Shown here in pieces: positions 47,301 to 59,618 of a DNA stretch of 64,000 nt. A program made the position numbers and the translations under genes. Origin of the DNA: Bigelowiella natans CCMP2755 (lineage: Eukaryota > Cercozoa > Chlorarachniophyceae); the NCBI GenBank assembly GCA_000320545.1, contig ADNK01000407.1:20834-84833 (forward strand), written 5' to 3'. Position 1 is the stretch's first letter; every line of letters starts with the position of its first letter. Under the pieces are notes generated by a model that saw only the letters and a list, made by a program, of their open reading frames with translations, searched no databases and had not been told where the DNA came from.

Positions 47301-48736
47301 TATACCGAGGCGGACGTGTATCTATCTGAGACTTGTTGGAATGTTCAGGCATGCGGGTTGACTCAGTTCATTTTTGATCCAAGCAACCATTTCAAGGGGA
47401 TGAAAAGTAGGAAATACTAGAACTCTTATATATTATCAATGTAGCTTCTGGTCTCATGATAATGCACTGTTTGCCTATGCACTGGTCATCACAATAACGA
47501 AGTCATCGAGCTTGGTGCAGGATTAGGGCTTGTAGCCATTGCGGCAGCACAGCAAGGTTATATTGAGTTTTCCTTCAATCACATTTTGCAAAAACACACG
47601 TATGTACTTGCTGCAATCATTAGGGGCAGACGTCACGTGCACTGACCGGCAGTTGGAAGCTCTTGAATTAGCACAACTTAACGCTGAAAGGAACAGGTTG
47701 CATCTTTACAGACGAGCGTGTATGCACTTCGAGTCATTCAATTTATACATTATATATATATATATATATATATTTACATATATTTATTTATTTATTTCCT
47801 CCATACAGGGTGGCCATCGCTTGCCGGCCTATCGATTGGGCTAACGCCAATCACAGAGAGGTACGTATGAAAAACTGACGACCCAAAAAGGAATTAACCA
47901 ATGTTGGAGTGTGTATATTTTCCTTAGTATCTGAGAAGTGAGCATTGGGACGTTGTGCTAGGTTGTATCATTCAGATAAAAAATGACGCATGAGCATGAG
48001 ATGATTGACGAATAAATGCCATAGGTGCAGCGGTGATATACCACATTGACATGATTAGCCCTCTACTGCAAACAATTAAAGGTGAATTTCCTACCACACA
48101 AGCAGCACGCGACTTTCAAACTACACGCCATATCTGAGTGGAATTGTGAAGAGTAATATATCTGAACAGCCTCCCTTTTACCTCCTCGGGAACATGAAGA
48201 TGATGTGAAACGAAGGAAATATGCTGACGACGGGCACAGCAGTTCTTGTCGGAAAGAAAGCGGGTATGAAAACTGGAGCCAATGCCTGCCCGTGGCCTTG
48301 ATAACTTGCGGAAACGAAATGACCAGAGAAGGTAGCTGCGAATAACACATGGCAAGTGGTGGCATGAAAATGATGCTAAGCTTGAGAACCTTATCAGTGA
48401 TGTTCTGTGAAGAAGCAAAGAAGCAAGGTCTGGCAGTCAGGATTATAACGGTGCGTTGGTTTGAAGTTGAAGGGGAAACGGACTGCATGGTTGGGATTGT
48501 GAAGTTGATACGATCGTTTTATTTTCTTTTATCAGTACTCATCCTTGGATTCTGAATTTGGTCTACGAACGGCGAGCCCAGACGGGAAGAGCTACACAGG
48601 CGAAGATAACAAACGAAAAGATGGCGATTCAAGAGAACTTAGAGTTTTCATAATTACGCTACATGAGATGCAAGCAAGCAACAGTAGCAAATTGCGTGTG
48701 AATGGCTCCCGTAAAGATTGCTGCACTTTGTGCTAA
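46697..48736 (+). CDS. METTL21-type SAM-dependent methyltransferase
   Basis: Seven-beta-strand methyltransferases of this family methylate lysines on chaperones and elongation factors. Thirteen exons in phase: 46697-46738, 46794-46835, 46903-47043, 47198-47245, 47349-47406, 47503-47556, 47624-47696, 47809-47860, 47928-47961, 48025-48081, 48170-48331, 48398-48450, 48536-48736; 338 residues. Motifs: GYGGTLWAQACGLTQFI, motif I IIELGAGLGLVAIAAA, acidic ribose-binding ADVTCTD, LAQLNAERN, then WDVVLGAAVIYHIDMISPL in place of the usual DxxY block. A basic insert (KKRKQRKRD) sits before the fold and a charged insert (PREHEDDVKRRKYADDG) after it. The C-terminus (RELRVFIITL) resembles the last strand. 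The exon at 48170 is less conserved than the rest. The substrate is not inferable. Confidence 0.87.
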
Positions 48737-49212
48737 TACAACGCCTGATTAATTATTGAACATCATAAAATGTTCATACTGCGCAGGAAATGAAGGCGCA
48801 GCGCGTAGGTATTTCGTCGTATCCGCGCGCTGGCGTGCGCACACACACGATCTATAGACGATGCGTGGTTACTAGCCCTGGCTAGATGTCACGCGTAACA
48901 TCATTCATATGAATGGATGCTGCAGCAACATTATATTGCCACAATTGCATCATACGACAGACAGAATTGCAGTATGTACGCATAGCTTCTGTAATTGTGA
49001 GGCAAGTAGATGCAGCTTGGCAAATTGCATAATTTGCCTCGCGCACTTATTGAGCAGCTCAGCATTCTGAATTCAACGCAAATCTTTCTAACGTAAGTGT
49101 TTTCGGGTGTCGACTCGTTTGTACTAATTATATATTCGAAGCAAGCAGAGCATAAATTTGTGCTCTACTAACACCGCAACTCCGTCGCCATAATCTCAAC
49201 GTATCTATCGAA
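48737..49212. other. Convergent spacer, weak island
   Basis: Shortest junction between convergent genes (476 bases). The left part has GCGCGC, ACGCGT and GCTAGC-like palindromes (48790-48900); the rest is ordinary AT-rich sequence. No gene. Confidence 0.5.
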
Positions 49213-51812
49213 TCACCATCTTGCAGAAAGAATCATATAGTGAAGATAAATAAGGATAAGAAATAGAAGCGACCTTGCGTAAAACCGATTACGTTCCCCG
49301 GTGCGATTCCACAAGGAAAAATGCTTTACCATGTATGTTCCCTAATGATAACATTTATCAGTACTACGAAATATCCACGATGACAATGGCTTGTGACCTC
49401 GAGTTTGTAACCCAGCTTTGCATAATATTGTCTCGTTCCGATTCCAGCAATAACTGCTATCTTACGATATCCTGCTTTCACCGAAATCTGCAAAATAGAA
49501 TGGAATTACTCCATATCAGAAAAGTGTTGAAAGTAAGGTCGCGTAAAATGCTACGCAACAATACCTACTTCCTCATTCGTGATGTGCGACAACTAGGTGC
49601 TGGCACCAATACTACAACTACACTGCTACTACCACCATACCTGTTCTGCCCGCAGCATCAATCTGGAACCAAAACCAATGTGCTGGGCCTTTTCCTTGTC
49701 ATCGTCGTTACCGTTTCTGCCAACGCCTTTTTGAAGCTGCCCCCGGCGTCTATCACCCACGGGGCGCATCTTTCCATAAACGTGCAATTCGCGCACCAAG
49801 GCTGAACGAAGTGAAGAGGATAGCAAGGAGAGGGAACGCAGTCGAAGACGATGAATATGGATGTTGTTGATTCTTCATGGAATACGCACTATACTCGCTT
49901 GCGAAGCATAGCCCGCTCATCATCAATAATTGGCACAAGTACCGCCACCATTGCTGCTGCTATTTGTTGTCACCGCTGTGTACCAATGTCAGCGCGTGCG
50001 CACATCCATCACCTGCGCCTTGTATCTCTGGGATCTTGCACTCCACGCCCGCTAGCTTCGACAAACGCAATCGGCAGAACCCGTATATAGTTCTCTTGTC
50101 GTTGCTCTCAAAAGAGATGAAAATCTCTCTGTCGTAAAGATAAGGAAGAAGTATGTGTACTTCAGGTCATATTGGTCTCTACTGGATGGAAAGGAATGAC
50201 GATGGTATGTGCCCAAAATGGCTGGGGTCGGCGCGACAGGCTCACGATCACCGGTTTCAGCATACCCACAGTTGCAGCAGCAACGACGCACATAACACAT
50301 ATATGATACTCATTGCACACAGACAACATGTATCATTTCCTCCTTCACACACCGTGCTCCTGACGATTTATATTCCCTTTGAACCAACACGTGATCTGTA
50401 TAGCTGCCTTTCCTGTGCAAGATAAAGAAAGGAGAGAAGGAGGAAGAGGATGAGAAGAGAAGAAGAAGAAGAAGAAGAAGAAGAGTATTTCCCCCTCTCT
50501 CTTCTTTGCCCCCCCCACCCCTTATATGGCTTGGCAGAACGATTATGATGGCATGATGATGATTCTTGTTCTTTCTCCTTACTTGTCACGCACTTCGCGG
50601 CAACGAATGCAATGGCACTGGATGCCCATCCTCCGCATGCGCTCAAGTATAATCTGAGTGTTTCATCGCAATCATTATCATCATCATCATCATCATCATC
50701 ATGATCGCTATCAGGAACAGCGCGGAGGTGCATCTTCATCGGTTGTTCGACATTCAACTGAAGCACCTGATTCGTCGTTATTATTTTCCTTATTTGTATT
50801 GTATATGTAAATAGTGGCTAACCGAAAACAACAACAACAACAACAACAACCTGCCTCAAATTCGTCACCGGGTTCCCAGCAAGAATGTACCTACACAATA
50901 ATATGAGAGATCATCATTCCTCCTACCCAGTCTTGGTGGGTACGCAACTCTCTGGCAAGGTAGCAGGAGTGTATCGTTGTTTGTTATTACTACTAGCAGC
51001 AATCTATTTTGTTGGGTCATCGCCGGGGCTGCTGCTGCTGCTGCTGCTGGAAACACTGATGATTCTGTTCCTGCGGCACTACGAAATGCCGCGCAGTCGC
51101 AGGAAAAGATCGGTCTCAAGTGTTTTCATCGTGAATATTCCCAAGAAGATCCTGCTTATTTTGTAGATCGTCGTCGCCGTGGCATCATTTAAAAGAAACG
51201 GTTGTTTATTTTGCTGTGCTGGTTAATTCGCTCATTCGTTGATTGTATTTGATTGGCTGTCGGTGGAAGTACTGAACTGATTGGGAATGTCGCGAATGAC
51301 ACGATTAAGGCGTATCCAAGGATGAACCTGCCGTTTCACCTGCCCAGCAGTAGTAGCAGTGGTAGTAGTAAGCTGGTGTGTTTGGTAGTAGTAGTAGTAG
51401 TAGTGGAAGTGCGAATAACGTATGCGGATTGACCGGACTCTTCTACCTTGAGCAGCAAATCCGCAAGGACTTCGTTCGAATATGGCACATGTTTGCCTTC
51501 CTTGGCCCACTGATATATGATACACTCCGATGAGAAATAAATAATGCAACAGCAACAGCAGCAGCAGCAGCAGCAGCTGGGAGTGCTGGATGAAGCGTTT
51601 GGTTCATTGTGAGAAGTTCGTCTCCTTGTAATGCAACTTACTTGCTGCGGTGTTGCTTACAGAGGAGATAGTAGATAGATGATGGTAAACAGACGACGGC
51701 GGCACACACCCATGATCATGAGGGAGGAGGACAGGCAAATTGAAAGTATATCTACTACCGATTATTTGTATTACTACTATCACGACTGACTGCTCTTCTT
51801 ATCGCCCCTCAC

Positions 51813-51901
<89 letters not shown>

Positions 51902-53674
51902 TCCTGCAACAAACACCTTTTCTATGACTGTCCATGGGGTTACTTGACAAGGGTATATCTTCCATTGATCCGCCTGGATTTTCGGTGATGACGAATTGAT
52001 TAATTGATTGATTGATTCGCAACGAAGAAGAAGAAGAAGAAGAAGAAGAAGAAGAAGAGGGAAAATAGGATGACAGATGAGTAAAGGGCAATTCAATATT
52101 ATAGTCGATTAGGTTCCGTAATCTCTCCTATCTCCTAAACCTAACCCCCCTCCCATCCCCCCCCCCCATTCTATAAATTCCACACCACCTGAAGATCTTG
52201 ACTATGAAGCACATAATTGAACATTTTCAGGTCAATCTCCGGTGTTGAAGCTAAGTCGTTGTCATCATCATGATCATCATCATCATCACCATTGCCACCG
52301 TTTCAATCATCATTATGGTCGATTTCCATCATCGTCGGAAGCAGCCAACAGGGCAATTAGAAGAAGGGGAGAAGGAGGAGGGGGAGGGGGGAGGAGTAGA
52401 AAGGGAGAACCCATGCGTGGAACAACAATATGGAGCATCATTCAACAAGGCACAACTACTGTTGAAGACGAGAAAGACAGCGTGGAAGGAGACGTAGTAG
52501 TAGTAGTAGTAGTAGTAATAGTACATATGACTAAACAGACTGACGACTACTTGGGAGATCTGGCATCAAATGAAAATCAATTTTAAAGCCTGCATCTTTT
52601 AGCAATCGCGTGGCTCTGATGGCATCAGCATTGGTGCACCTATTATGGTAGGAAGAGGAGGAAGAAGAAGAAGAAGAAGAAGTCGTAGCATGGTAGTAGT
52701 AGTAGTAGTAGTAGTAGTAGTGTTAATTAGTAGCAGTCGTATCGTGATATCTTGACAAGAAAGGAGGGTAAAATATGGGCCTATGGCGTGGTAGAAACGT
52801 ACATCTACCCAGCTATGAAATTTTAAAAATTTGGCTGCTGGCTCTCATTGGAGGGGGAATGTTTGCCTTCAACGGCAAGCAAGGTAGACAGCGCCGTACT
52901 AGGGCAACACGCCATCATTCATAACTCTCGTCGCGATCATGCCACCTCCATCATATCATCATCATTCCAAAGATGTCTGCTGCATATAATCATACTCACC
53001 CTCTGTTGATGACTTTCAAGATCCTATCATCAGTGTGCTGGATACCGATTTGGACTCGCGTGCACCCGTATAGCCTCATGCGCTGCGTTCGATGTTTTCG
53101 ATCATGATGGGATCATTTAGCACAGGGAAGACAACTCAGTGAGCCAAGAAGGGAATGATGAAGAGTATAGCATCTTTCATTAGTTTCTCGCTCGGTAGAC
53201 GCGTACCTGCACCTCCCCGGCATCGATTGAATCTGGCCTTGTTTCTAGTGTGAGACCGATGATTCGGCACGAGGTGCTTTCATTGATTTTTTGCTCCTCC
53301 CGTAAGCTTTTCTGGTAGATTCGAAACATGAGAAGAGGCAGATTTCGATGAAGCGGTGGTGAGAAAGACTATGCCAAACAGAACGTGGTGACTTCGAGAG
53401 CTCTGATCTTCGTTCGGTTTGTTTTCCCATGTTTTAGGTTGTTTGACACTGTTGTGGTGTATACAATAATAATGGGGTCTGATGTCTGAAGAACCAACCG
53501 GTGAACGACGGGGAGTCTTGTCGTAGAATGTATTTGCAGCATAGAAGATGTCTCGCAGAAAGGTTTCCTGGTATTCTTGAGGGTATTCTGACCATGTTCC
53601 TCCCAGAACAAGAATCTCGATCTTGTCGACATGATGACCGTTCACCTGTTATTATGCAGTGTCAACACACACAT

Positions 53675-53714
<40 letters not shown>

Positions 53715-54978
53715 AATTTTGATACACTGGGGGGAGGTGGTCTGCATCTAATGTTATTTCCAAATCTCTGCAATTTTGTGGACATCATTCATTCGTCGCT
53801 ATAACATCATATCTACTACTACATGAAGTGTAAAAGCCCTTGCAGTAAACTGATTAACAGGATGCCAGCCATGTTTCTTTCCTACATAACGATCAATCAT
53901 ACGGTCGTCATGTTTCTTTTCTACATAATGATCAATCATACGGCCGTCGTAAACAGCAGGGGAAGAAGGAGAGGATATCCTCCTTCGAATCAAAACCCTT
54001 GCGATCAATCAATCATTCAACATCCGTGGGAAGAGAATCATGATGACGCAGGTGAGGAGACTAACACCTCTTTGCACTCCTGGCTCATCGCTTAAGTATG
54101 ATCGGGGAAGACCTTATAAGGGAGGTTGTATCAACAATTCCAGCTACTTAGCTCAGGACCACGAGGATACACAGCAGGGGGGGATGAGGGCGATGACAAT
54201 AATAATCACGACGACCTGGCTCGTTGGGGCAATAGTAACAGTTATGTTTGCAGCTAAACTTTTGCACCTTATTCCCATATCTGCAGGAGGAGAGAGGAGG
54301 AACAATACGACATCATCAATCGATTACCATTTTACTTCTGGGAGCTTCTTTTCAACAAACTACTACTATTCCTGCTGCCGATTACTTGGGATATGGACTC
54401 GTGAAGACAGTGATGACAAGAACACCAGACAAGCTCCGAGTTGGACACGTGATGAGATAATTTTCGATCTGCGGATTAGAACAAGAACAATCAGTGTAAG
54501 GCGGACGAACTACAAAAAATGCGCAATACGACGAGCATCCCACCGCGGCATTAGGCTTGATTAATCCTTCTTCGATCATCCGACGGTAAACAAAGCGAAT
54601 TGCAGCTTTCTTCGGGACCATTTTGTACTAGTTGGAGGGAGGGGTGTAAGATTTAAGCTTCAAACTTGCATTACGGTTATCAACGACCTTCCGCTTGATA
54701 GGGCGAATCTTCTGGTAGAACATAGAAACTGTTGTGACTTTATCAAGGTCCTGAATCGATATAACTTCCCGCACAAACTTCCTTATTGCCTGAATTCAGA
54801 ACAGTACGTTATTGCACGATGTCATTTCTCACTTTGCAACGAATCCGAATCTGCTGCCACCACTCTTTCGCAATACCTTTTCTTCACCTGCGGGGACAAG
54901 CCTCGCAGAGAGGCTACGAATAACGCCCTCTGCCGAGTCCTCGAGGTCGACGTCACCGTGCCCTCCAGTCAGAGCCAT
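49213..54978 (-). CDS. ELP3: ELP3-family radical SAM / acetyltransferase with C-terminal membrane anchor
   Basis: ELP3 modifies wobble uridine (cm5U) in tRNA using radical SAM and GNAT-type domains. 622 residues, 22 exons in phase: 54978-54877, 54789-54688, 54627-54544, 54468-54386, 54280-54216, 54112-54068, 53881-53823, 53645-53499, 53311-53213, 53082-53000, 52639-52551, 52250-52189, 51973-51917, 51509-51447, 51339-51278, 50890-50851, 50653-50583, 50412-50353, 50128-50013, 49801-49641, 49487-49398, 49341-49213. Blocks: RSLSGVLVITVFTSPYP, cluster CKHNCYYCPNEPG, PRSYLSDEPG, VDKIEILVLGGTWSEYP, IIGLTLETRPDS, YGCTRVQIGIQ, FKIDFHLMPDLP, WIRLNRVIRDIPNQYI, CHCIRCREV, ALVRELHVYG, QHIGFGSRLM and AVIAGIGTRQYYAKLGY. 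After GTYMVKHF the chain ends in a hydrophobic run (SLLFLILIYLHYMILS) flanked by Arg. That tail matches the tail-anchored ELP3 known from Toxoplasma. Confidence 0.93.
53862..53941 (+). repeat. Tandem duplication over an ELP3 splice acceptor
   Basis: Two copies of about 39 bases (CATGTTTCTTTCCTACATAA and onward to CATACGGTCGT, second copy CATGTTTCTTTTCTACATAA to CATACGGCCGT). On the minus strand each copy carries a TATGTAG acceptor-like site followed by AAAGAAACATG. The copy nearest the exon starts exon 7 (53881). The other keeps a TAG, so it is a decoy or retired splice site. Confidence 0.8.
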
Positions 54979-55932
54979 TCTTGTTGGAGCGGAGCGATGG
55001 TGGAAGATTCGGGAGAGTCAAGTTTCTTCGAAAATTCTGAGGAATGGCATTGGATTATCTCCTTGCGACATGCTGTTTTCATTGATGCACCATTGAAAAT
55101 GATCGCGTTTTGCGGATAGTCGATTTGTTTTGTGCTTTCCAAAAATGCATGGCGATAGAATTTTTGCGACAACCTTGTAAAAATGTCGTAACAGTGCACA
55201 TGTAGGGCGTTTCTTTCCGGTTCTGATCAAGCCGTGCCGACAGAATCGATATTCTTCCATTCTTCCTTGGTGCACCAATGTGAATCGCGCGGTGAGGGGG
55301 GGGTCAAGAAAGAAAGAGGAGAGAGAGAGAGAATTAAGTGAGGAGAAAAGAACAATCCGACATTAACAAAATCGATCCGGTTCTTGATTCACCAAATTTT
55401 ATTGGGGTATCATTTCATAGATAAGTTGTTGAAAGCGTGGTCTGCTTTGCCAACAACTACTTCGAAAAGAAAACGATGGATAGGATAACGGCCAATCGAT
55501 TCAAGCTTGCATTTTGGTGAGATTATCCAGCTGTATAAACTCTCGTTGTCTCTCTTTTTGAAGTAGCGACTTACTGAGTGGGTTATTGTTATACACCCTA
55601 AATGTTTGTGCACGAAGGACGCTAATCTTCACCTTGATAGTCATCGAAACGAATGCAGACTGCATCGACAATGATAACATGGTGACCCAAAGCTTGTGCG
55701 ATCCAAAGTAAGTAAAAGCTATGCCGAAGTAGAATTTTCAATGACAAATCTGAATTGATACTTATATCAATTAGGTACGAGAAAGTTTGCATTCGAAACA
55801 ATAATGGGACATACCATGAAGGCTGCCTAACTTGTAAAGGAATCGTGGAGTAATGATACATTCTTTTTCTTTCAAAAAGAATATTTTATCAATATAACCC
55901 TTCGACCTGACAATGAACCGCTGTTGCTGCAC
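54979..55932. other. Spacer upstream of ELP3 with unassigned minus-strand frames
   Basis: The first 300 bases would hold the ELP3 promoter. Minus-strand open stretches at 55613-55410 and 55861-55622 (with AQALGHHVIIVDAV and YPIHRFLFEVVVGKADH) look more protein-like than chance but could not be joined into a gene. A second small minus-strand gene is possible. Plus-strand frames show nothing. Confidence 0.35.
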
Positions 55933-57081
55933 ATGCTGCCTTCGTGCATAACAACAACGACTACTACTACAACTACTACTACCAATACTACAGATACGAT
56001 TGTAATTCGTGCACGTGCAAAGTGAAAACCAGGTGGATCGCAGGCTTTGTCATTATTGGAGCGGGTTAGAACTTATTGCTGAAGCAGAATGTTGATTGGG
56101 ACATGCAATACATGACCAACGATGATGATGACAGCGATCGATGCCATTCCTTCTTCATTACCCAATATAGATTCTTTGAGAAAGCTTATTGAAATCCATC
56201 AAGATTCCTGTTGGTGAATTATTGATCAAATAGTTAGTTGTGCTCACCCACACTCCGTATTACATATTGATTAGATTGAGTATTTTTTGAATGACTTCTT
56301 AGCATTATGTGGTATTTGCCTCGGCTGCTGCTGTTTCTGCTGTTCGTGTTGTCCATGGTAAGGAGTTGTTGTGATGATGACAATGATGACGATCTTAATA
56401 GTTGGGAATGATAGATGGCGATTGAGGTGATTATAAAGATCTTCTTCTTATTATTCTCCTTCACCTGACTTCCAAGGTTCCAGTACCGGGCGAGACGACG
56501 TCAGCAGGGACAACAACATCATCATCATGCGGCTAACAGGGCCTCACCTGCCGTTGCCTATTACCGCATTGAGCAAGATGAAAATAAGGTGCTCTTCATC
56601 GCGCGCTATCTATAACGCTGCTGCGTGCGTAAACAAACACACACACACACACACAGACACACAAGTTACATATATCTTGTGATATTGTATTAAGATTTTT
56701 TTCAAATGGTAAAAGAGAAAGCGACGAACGGAAGCAGAATTTTAAGATGGATCGAAGTGCGTGGATATTCTTGTTGATATTTGTGCCTCCTTTGTCCAGA
56801 ATGGTCGAGATTTTACAGCTTCAATCAATCCCGCAATCGCAACAACAACAACAACGACGACGACGACAGCAAGAAGAACAACCACCATTCCTGTGGCACC
56901 AGTAGTAGATGCACATAAGGTGGTGATGTTGGTTTTGGCAAGCTTGTATTTCTTGGATAATACTAAAGAGTCCTCTATGTGCCAAATCTGATGATAATGG
57001 GTCATTGATTGCAGCACACTAACACAGATTAATTAGTAACGTGGGAATCCAGCACAGCGTACACTTTTCTTAGGCATTATT

Positions 57082-57126
<45 letters not shown>

Positions 57127-57276
57127 ACATATATATTTATATTTATATATTTCTATATATATGTCTGAAAGGTCGGCGCCGTTGTGGCTGGTGCTCCTGA
57201 ACCTTCTGCTCCTCCTATCTCTGGGCCTGGCAGCCCGGAATACGGCGTTGGGTACTACCTTAGAATTCACAGATAG
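55933..57276 (+). CDS. Small Cys-rich membrane protein with a Pro/Tyr tail
   Basis: Unrecognised 117-residue protein. Five exons join in phase: 55933-55943 (start least certain), 55994-56064, 56303-56357, 56477-56588, 57172-57276. The order is a short CNSCTCK motif, a membrane segment (WIAGFVIIGAGALCGICLG) split by an intron, a Cys-rich juxtamembrane block (CCCFCCSCC, likely palmitoylated), a basic Gln/His-rich stretch, and a tail rich in Pro and Tyr (PEPSAPPISGPGSPEYG). The build is like small adaptor proteins of the Shisa/WBP1 type, but this is only resemblance. The last intron contains a (TA)n run. Confidence 0.65.
57087..57123 (+). repeat. (TA)n microsatellite
   Basis: Intronic, in the small Cys-rich membrane protein gene. 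Confidence 0.9.
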
Positions 57277-58246
57277 CAGTTTTTTTAAATTCTGAATATG
57301 AATTCTATATATAGCCCAATCACTGACTGAGTGAATGTTTGGTTAAGCAAGCACTCTTTCAATGGAAATGACAACAAATGTGCGAATTATGTGACTTTTC
57401 AGACGGCAGTAGTTCCGAGCTTAGCTGGCCATCGGTTTCTCGCAGTCATGCTATGGTGATGTGCGATGTAGCGTCCAATATAATATATGCGTTCATAATG
57501 CATCATGAGATAGAGGTATGATAAAAGGTGACAAAAGCTACTTCTAGACTTCTAACAACATATTTAGATTCATAGTGCGCGTGCATCGCTGCATGGGATT
57601 ACGGAAGATGTTCATTTGTAATTCTATTTATGTATATGTTGTATGGCATGCACGCACATACAGACTTCTCATGTGTATCAGACATAAGTCACATGTAATG
57701 TTGTGTGATAAATTGATCAAATCTCCTCAATCATCATCCTAATGTAACTGTCGTTAGCAGTGCAATGCTGTCATCCTGATATACAACCTAGCTAGCTAGC
57801 TAGCTCAAGCCATAGCTCAGTAGCTAGCCATCTAAAAATGATGTGTTCTAGGGATCAGAGATGGCTGCTTGCCTTGATGAGCAGCTTCTAGCTTACATGC
57901 AGGACCATTGCAATATGTCAGCGACTGATGCTCATTAGCCTACTCTAGTAATAATTGAAGCATGCTGCATGCTCACTTGTAGATACATTTCGCAATTCAG
58001 CGGAGCGCCAAACATGCTACATCTAGCTAGCTAGGCCTACTAGCCCAATAGTCATGCGATGCGCACAGTGCTAGACTGCCGTCATCATGCTAGCATGCAT
58101 GTGTGACATGTGTTGCAATGCACTCGGACGATTGATTGAGAACGGCGTATGTTAGGATTAGGGGTGACTGGAAAGTAATTGAAGATAGCATGCTAGCATG
58201 TAAATGAATTAGTGTTGAACGAAGACTGTCGCGAATGATATTCCGC
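57277..58246. other. Convergent intergenic island
   Basis: Between the Cys-rich membrane protein and the FG protein. CTAGCTAGCTAG occurs near 57788-57804 and 58022-58034, GCTAGCATGC near 58086-58100 and 58188-58200. An open frame at 58090-58293 on the minus strand overlaps the end of the next gene in another frame and is not supported. Confidence 0.6.
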
Positions 58247-58644
58247 TTATCGAGATGCTCCCTGCCCTTTGAACTCCACCTCCACGCAGACACAAAAATG
58301 ACATAGCGTATATCTGGGTGTATGTATCATCTCTTTCCAAGCAGCTGCTACAACGATGTTGCTTTTGCACGTTGTGTAGGGCACACCTTCTGCAGATTTA
58401 TCGATTCAACGAGCTTCTGTGTGTGTTTGTTTCGTTTATTTGGTGGGTGTGATATCACTGTGCTACATCGTTGACAATAAAGCTCCATGTCCGCTTTTCC
58501 CTATCATATTTCTCAAATGTAGCCCCTCGTTTAGCACACACTTTCCTGAGACGCTTTTCGTATTTGTCCAGGTTTATATCCTTCTGTAGTAATCATACGA
58601 CAACACACGTCTTATCGATAAAAAAGGATCTACACGCACACACG

Positions 58645-58705
<61 letters not shown>

Positions 58706-59104
58706 CGCGCTGAATGAACAAATAATATGATAGTCGCAGAGCAACAGTTTTGTACATAGCCACATCACGGTCAACATTATATGCGAAAGCGCTGTGCATT
58801 ATAACTGCTGCTGCTGCTAAGTATGATTCAAAATATAGATGTCGTTGTCCACCATACCACTGGCTCCACGTTCTTCATCGTGATTCGAGCCTTGGTGTCC
58901 ACGATGGCGTTCAGCCGTGCAATCTCCTCGCGGTACTCCTCCTCTTCCTCCGTGCTTCTTGTGTTGTTAGTGTCGTCGTCCTCAAGAATGGGGTCCATAG
59001 CCACCCGGCGGGGGCCGAAGCTGAGGGGTTATAATATCCAAGTAAGAAGAAGAAGAAGAAGAACAACAACAACATACACACACTAGACTACTACTATCAT
59101 TCGC

Positions 59105-59144
<40 letters not shown>

Positions 59145-59415
59145 GACGATGGTAAGACCTGACGATTTTGTCAAAATTGAGACCTCGTACATCGATCGGA
59201 TCCAACCACGTTATTGTCTGTAGTAGATCGTCAGCAGCAGCAGTAGTAGTAGTAGTAGAAGTAGTAGTAGTAGGAGTAACAAAAGTAGTAATTGTGAGAA
59301 TATTGAGTCGATGAGTGTGGATGATCACGTCTTTCACCACCACCACGACTGTCTACCGCCCCTCCCTCCCTTATATTCGTGACAAGTAGACACCCGGTTA
59401 TTTCTACTACCACCG

Positions 59416-59451
<36 letters not shown>

Positions 59452-59580
59452 GCGGCTCTCCTTACTCCGTGCTCATTGTCCAGTGTGAAGTACTTGAGGT
59501 TTTCAAGAGTGGTATCTGGTACATCCTGAATTGGGTGCACCCTACCATCGTCACCAAGGTACCTGGAGAATATTTATATT

Positions 59581-59618
<38 letters not shown>

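Noticed and set aside
48063..48488. Minus-strand open frame of 141 codons
   Set aside because: It lies opposite methyltransferase exons that join in phase; no motif of its own.
49275..49805. Plus-strand open frame of 176 codons
   Set aside because: It is antisense to three ELP3 exons whose motifs and phases are unmistakable.
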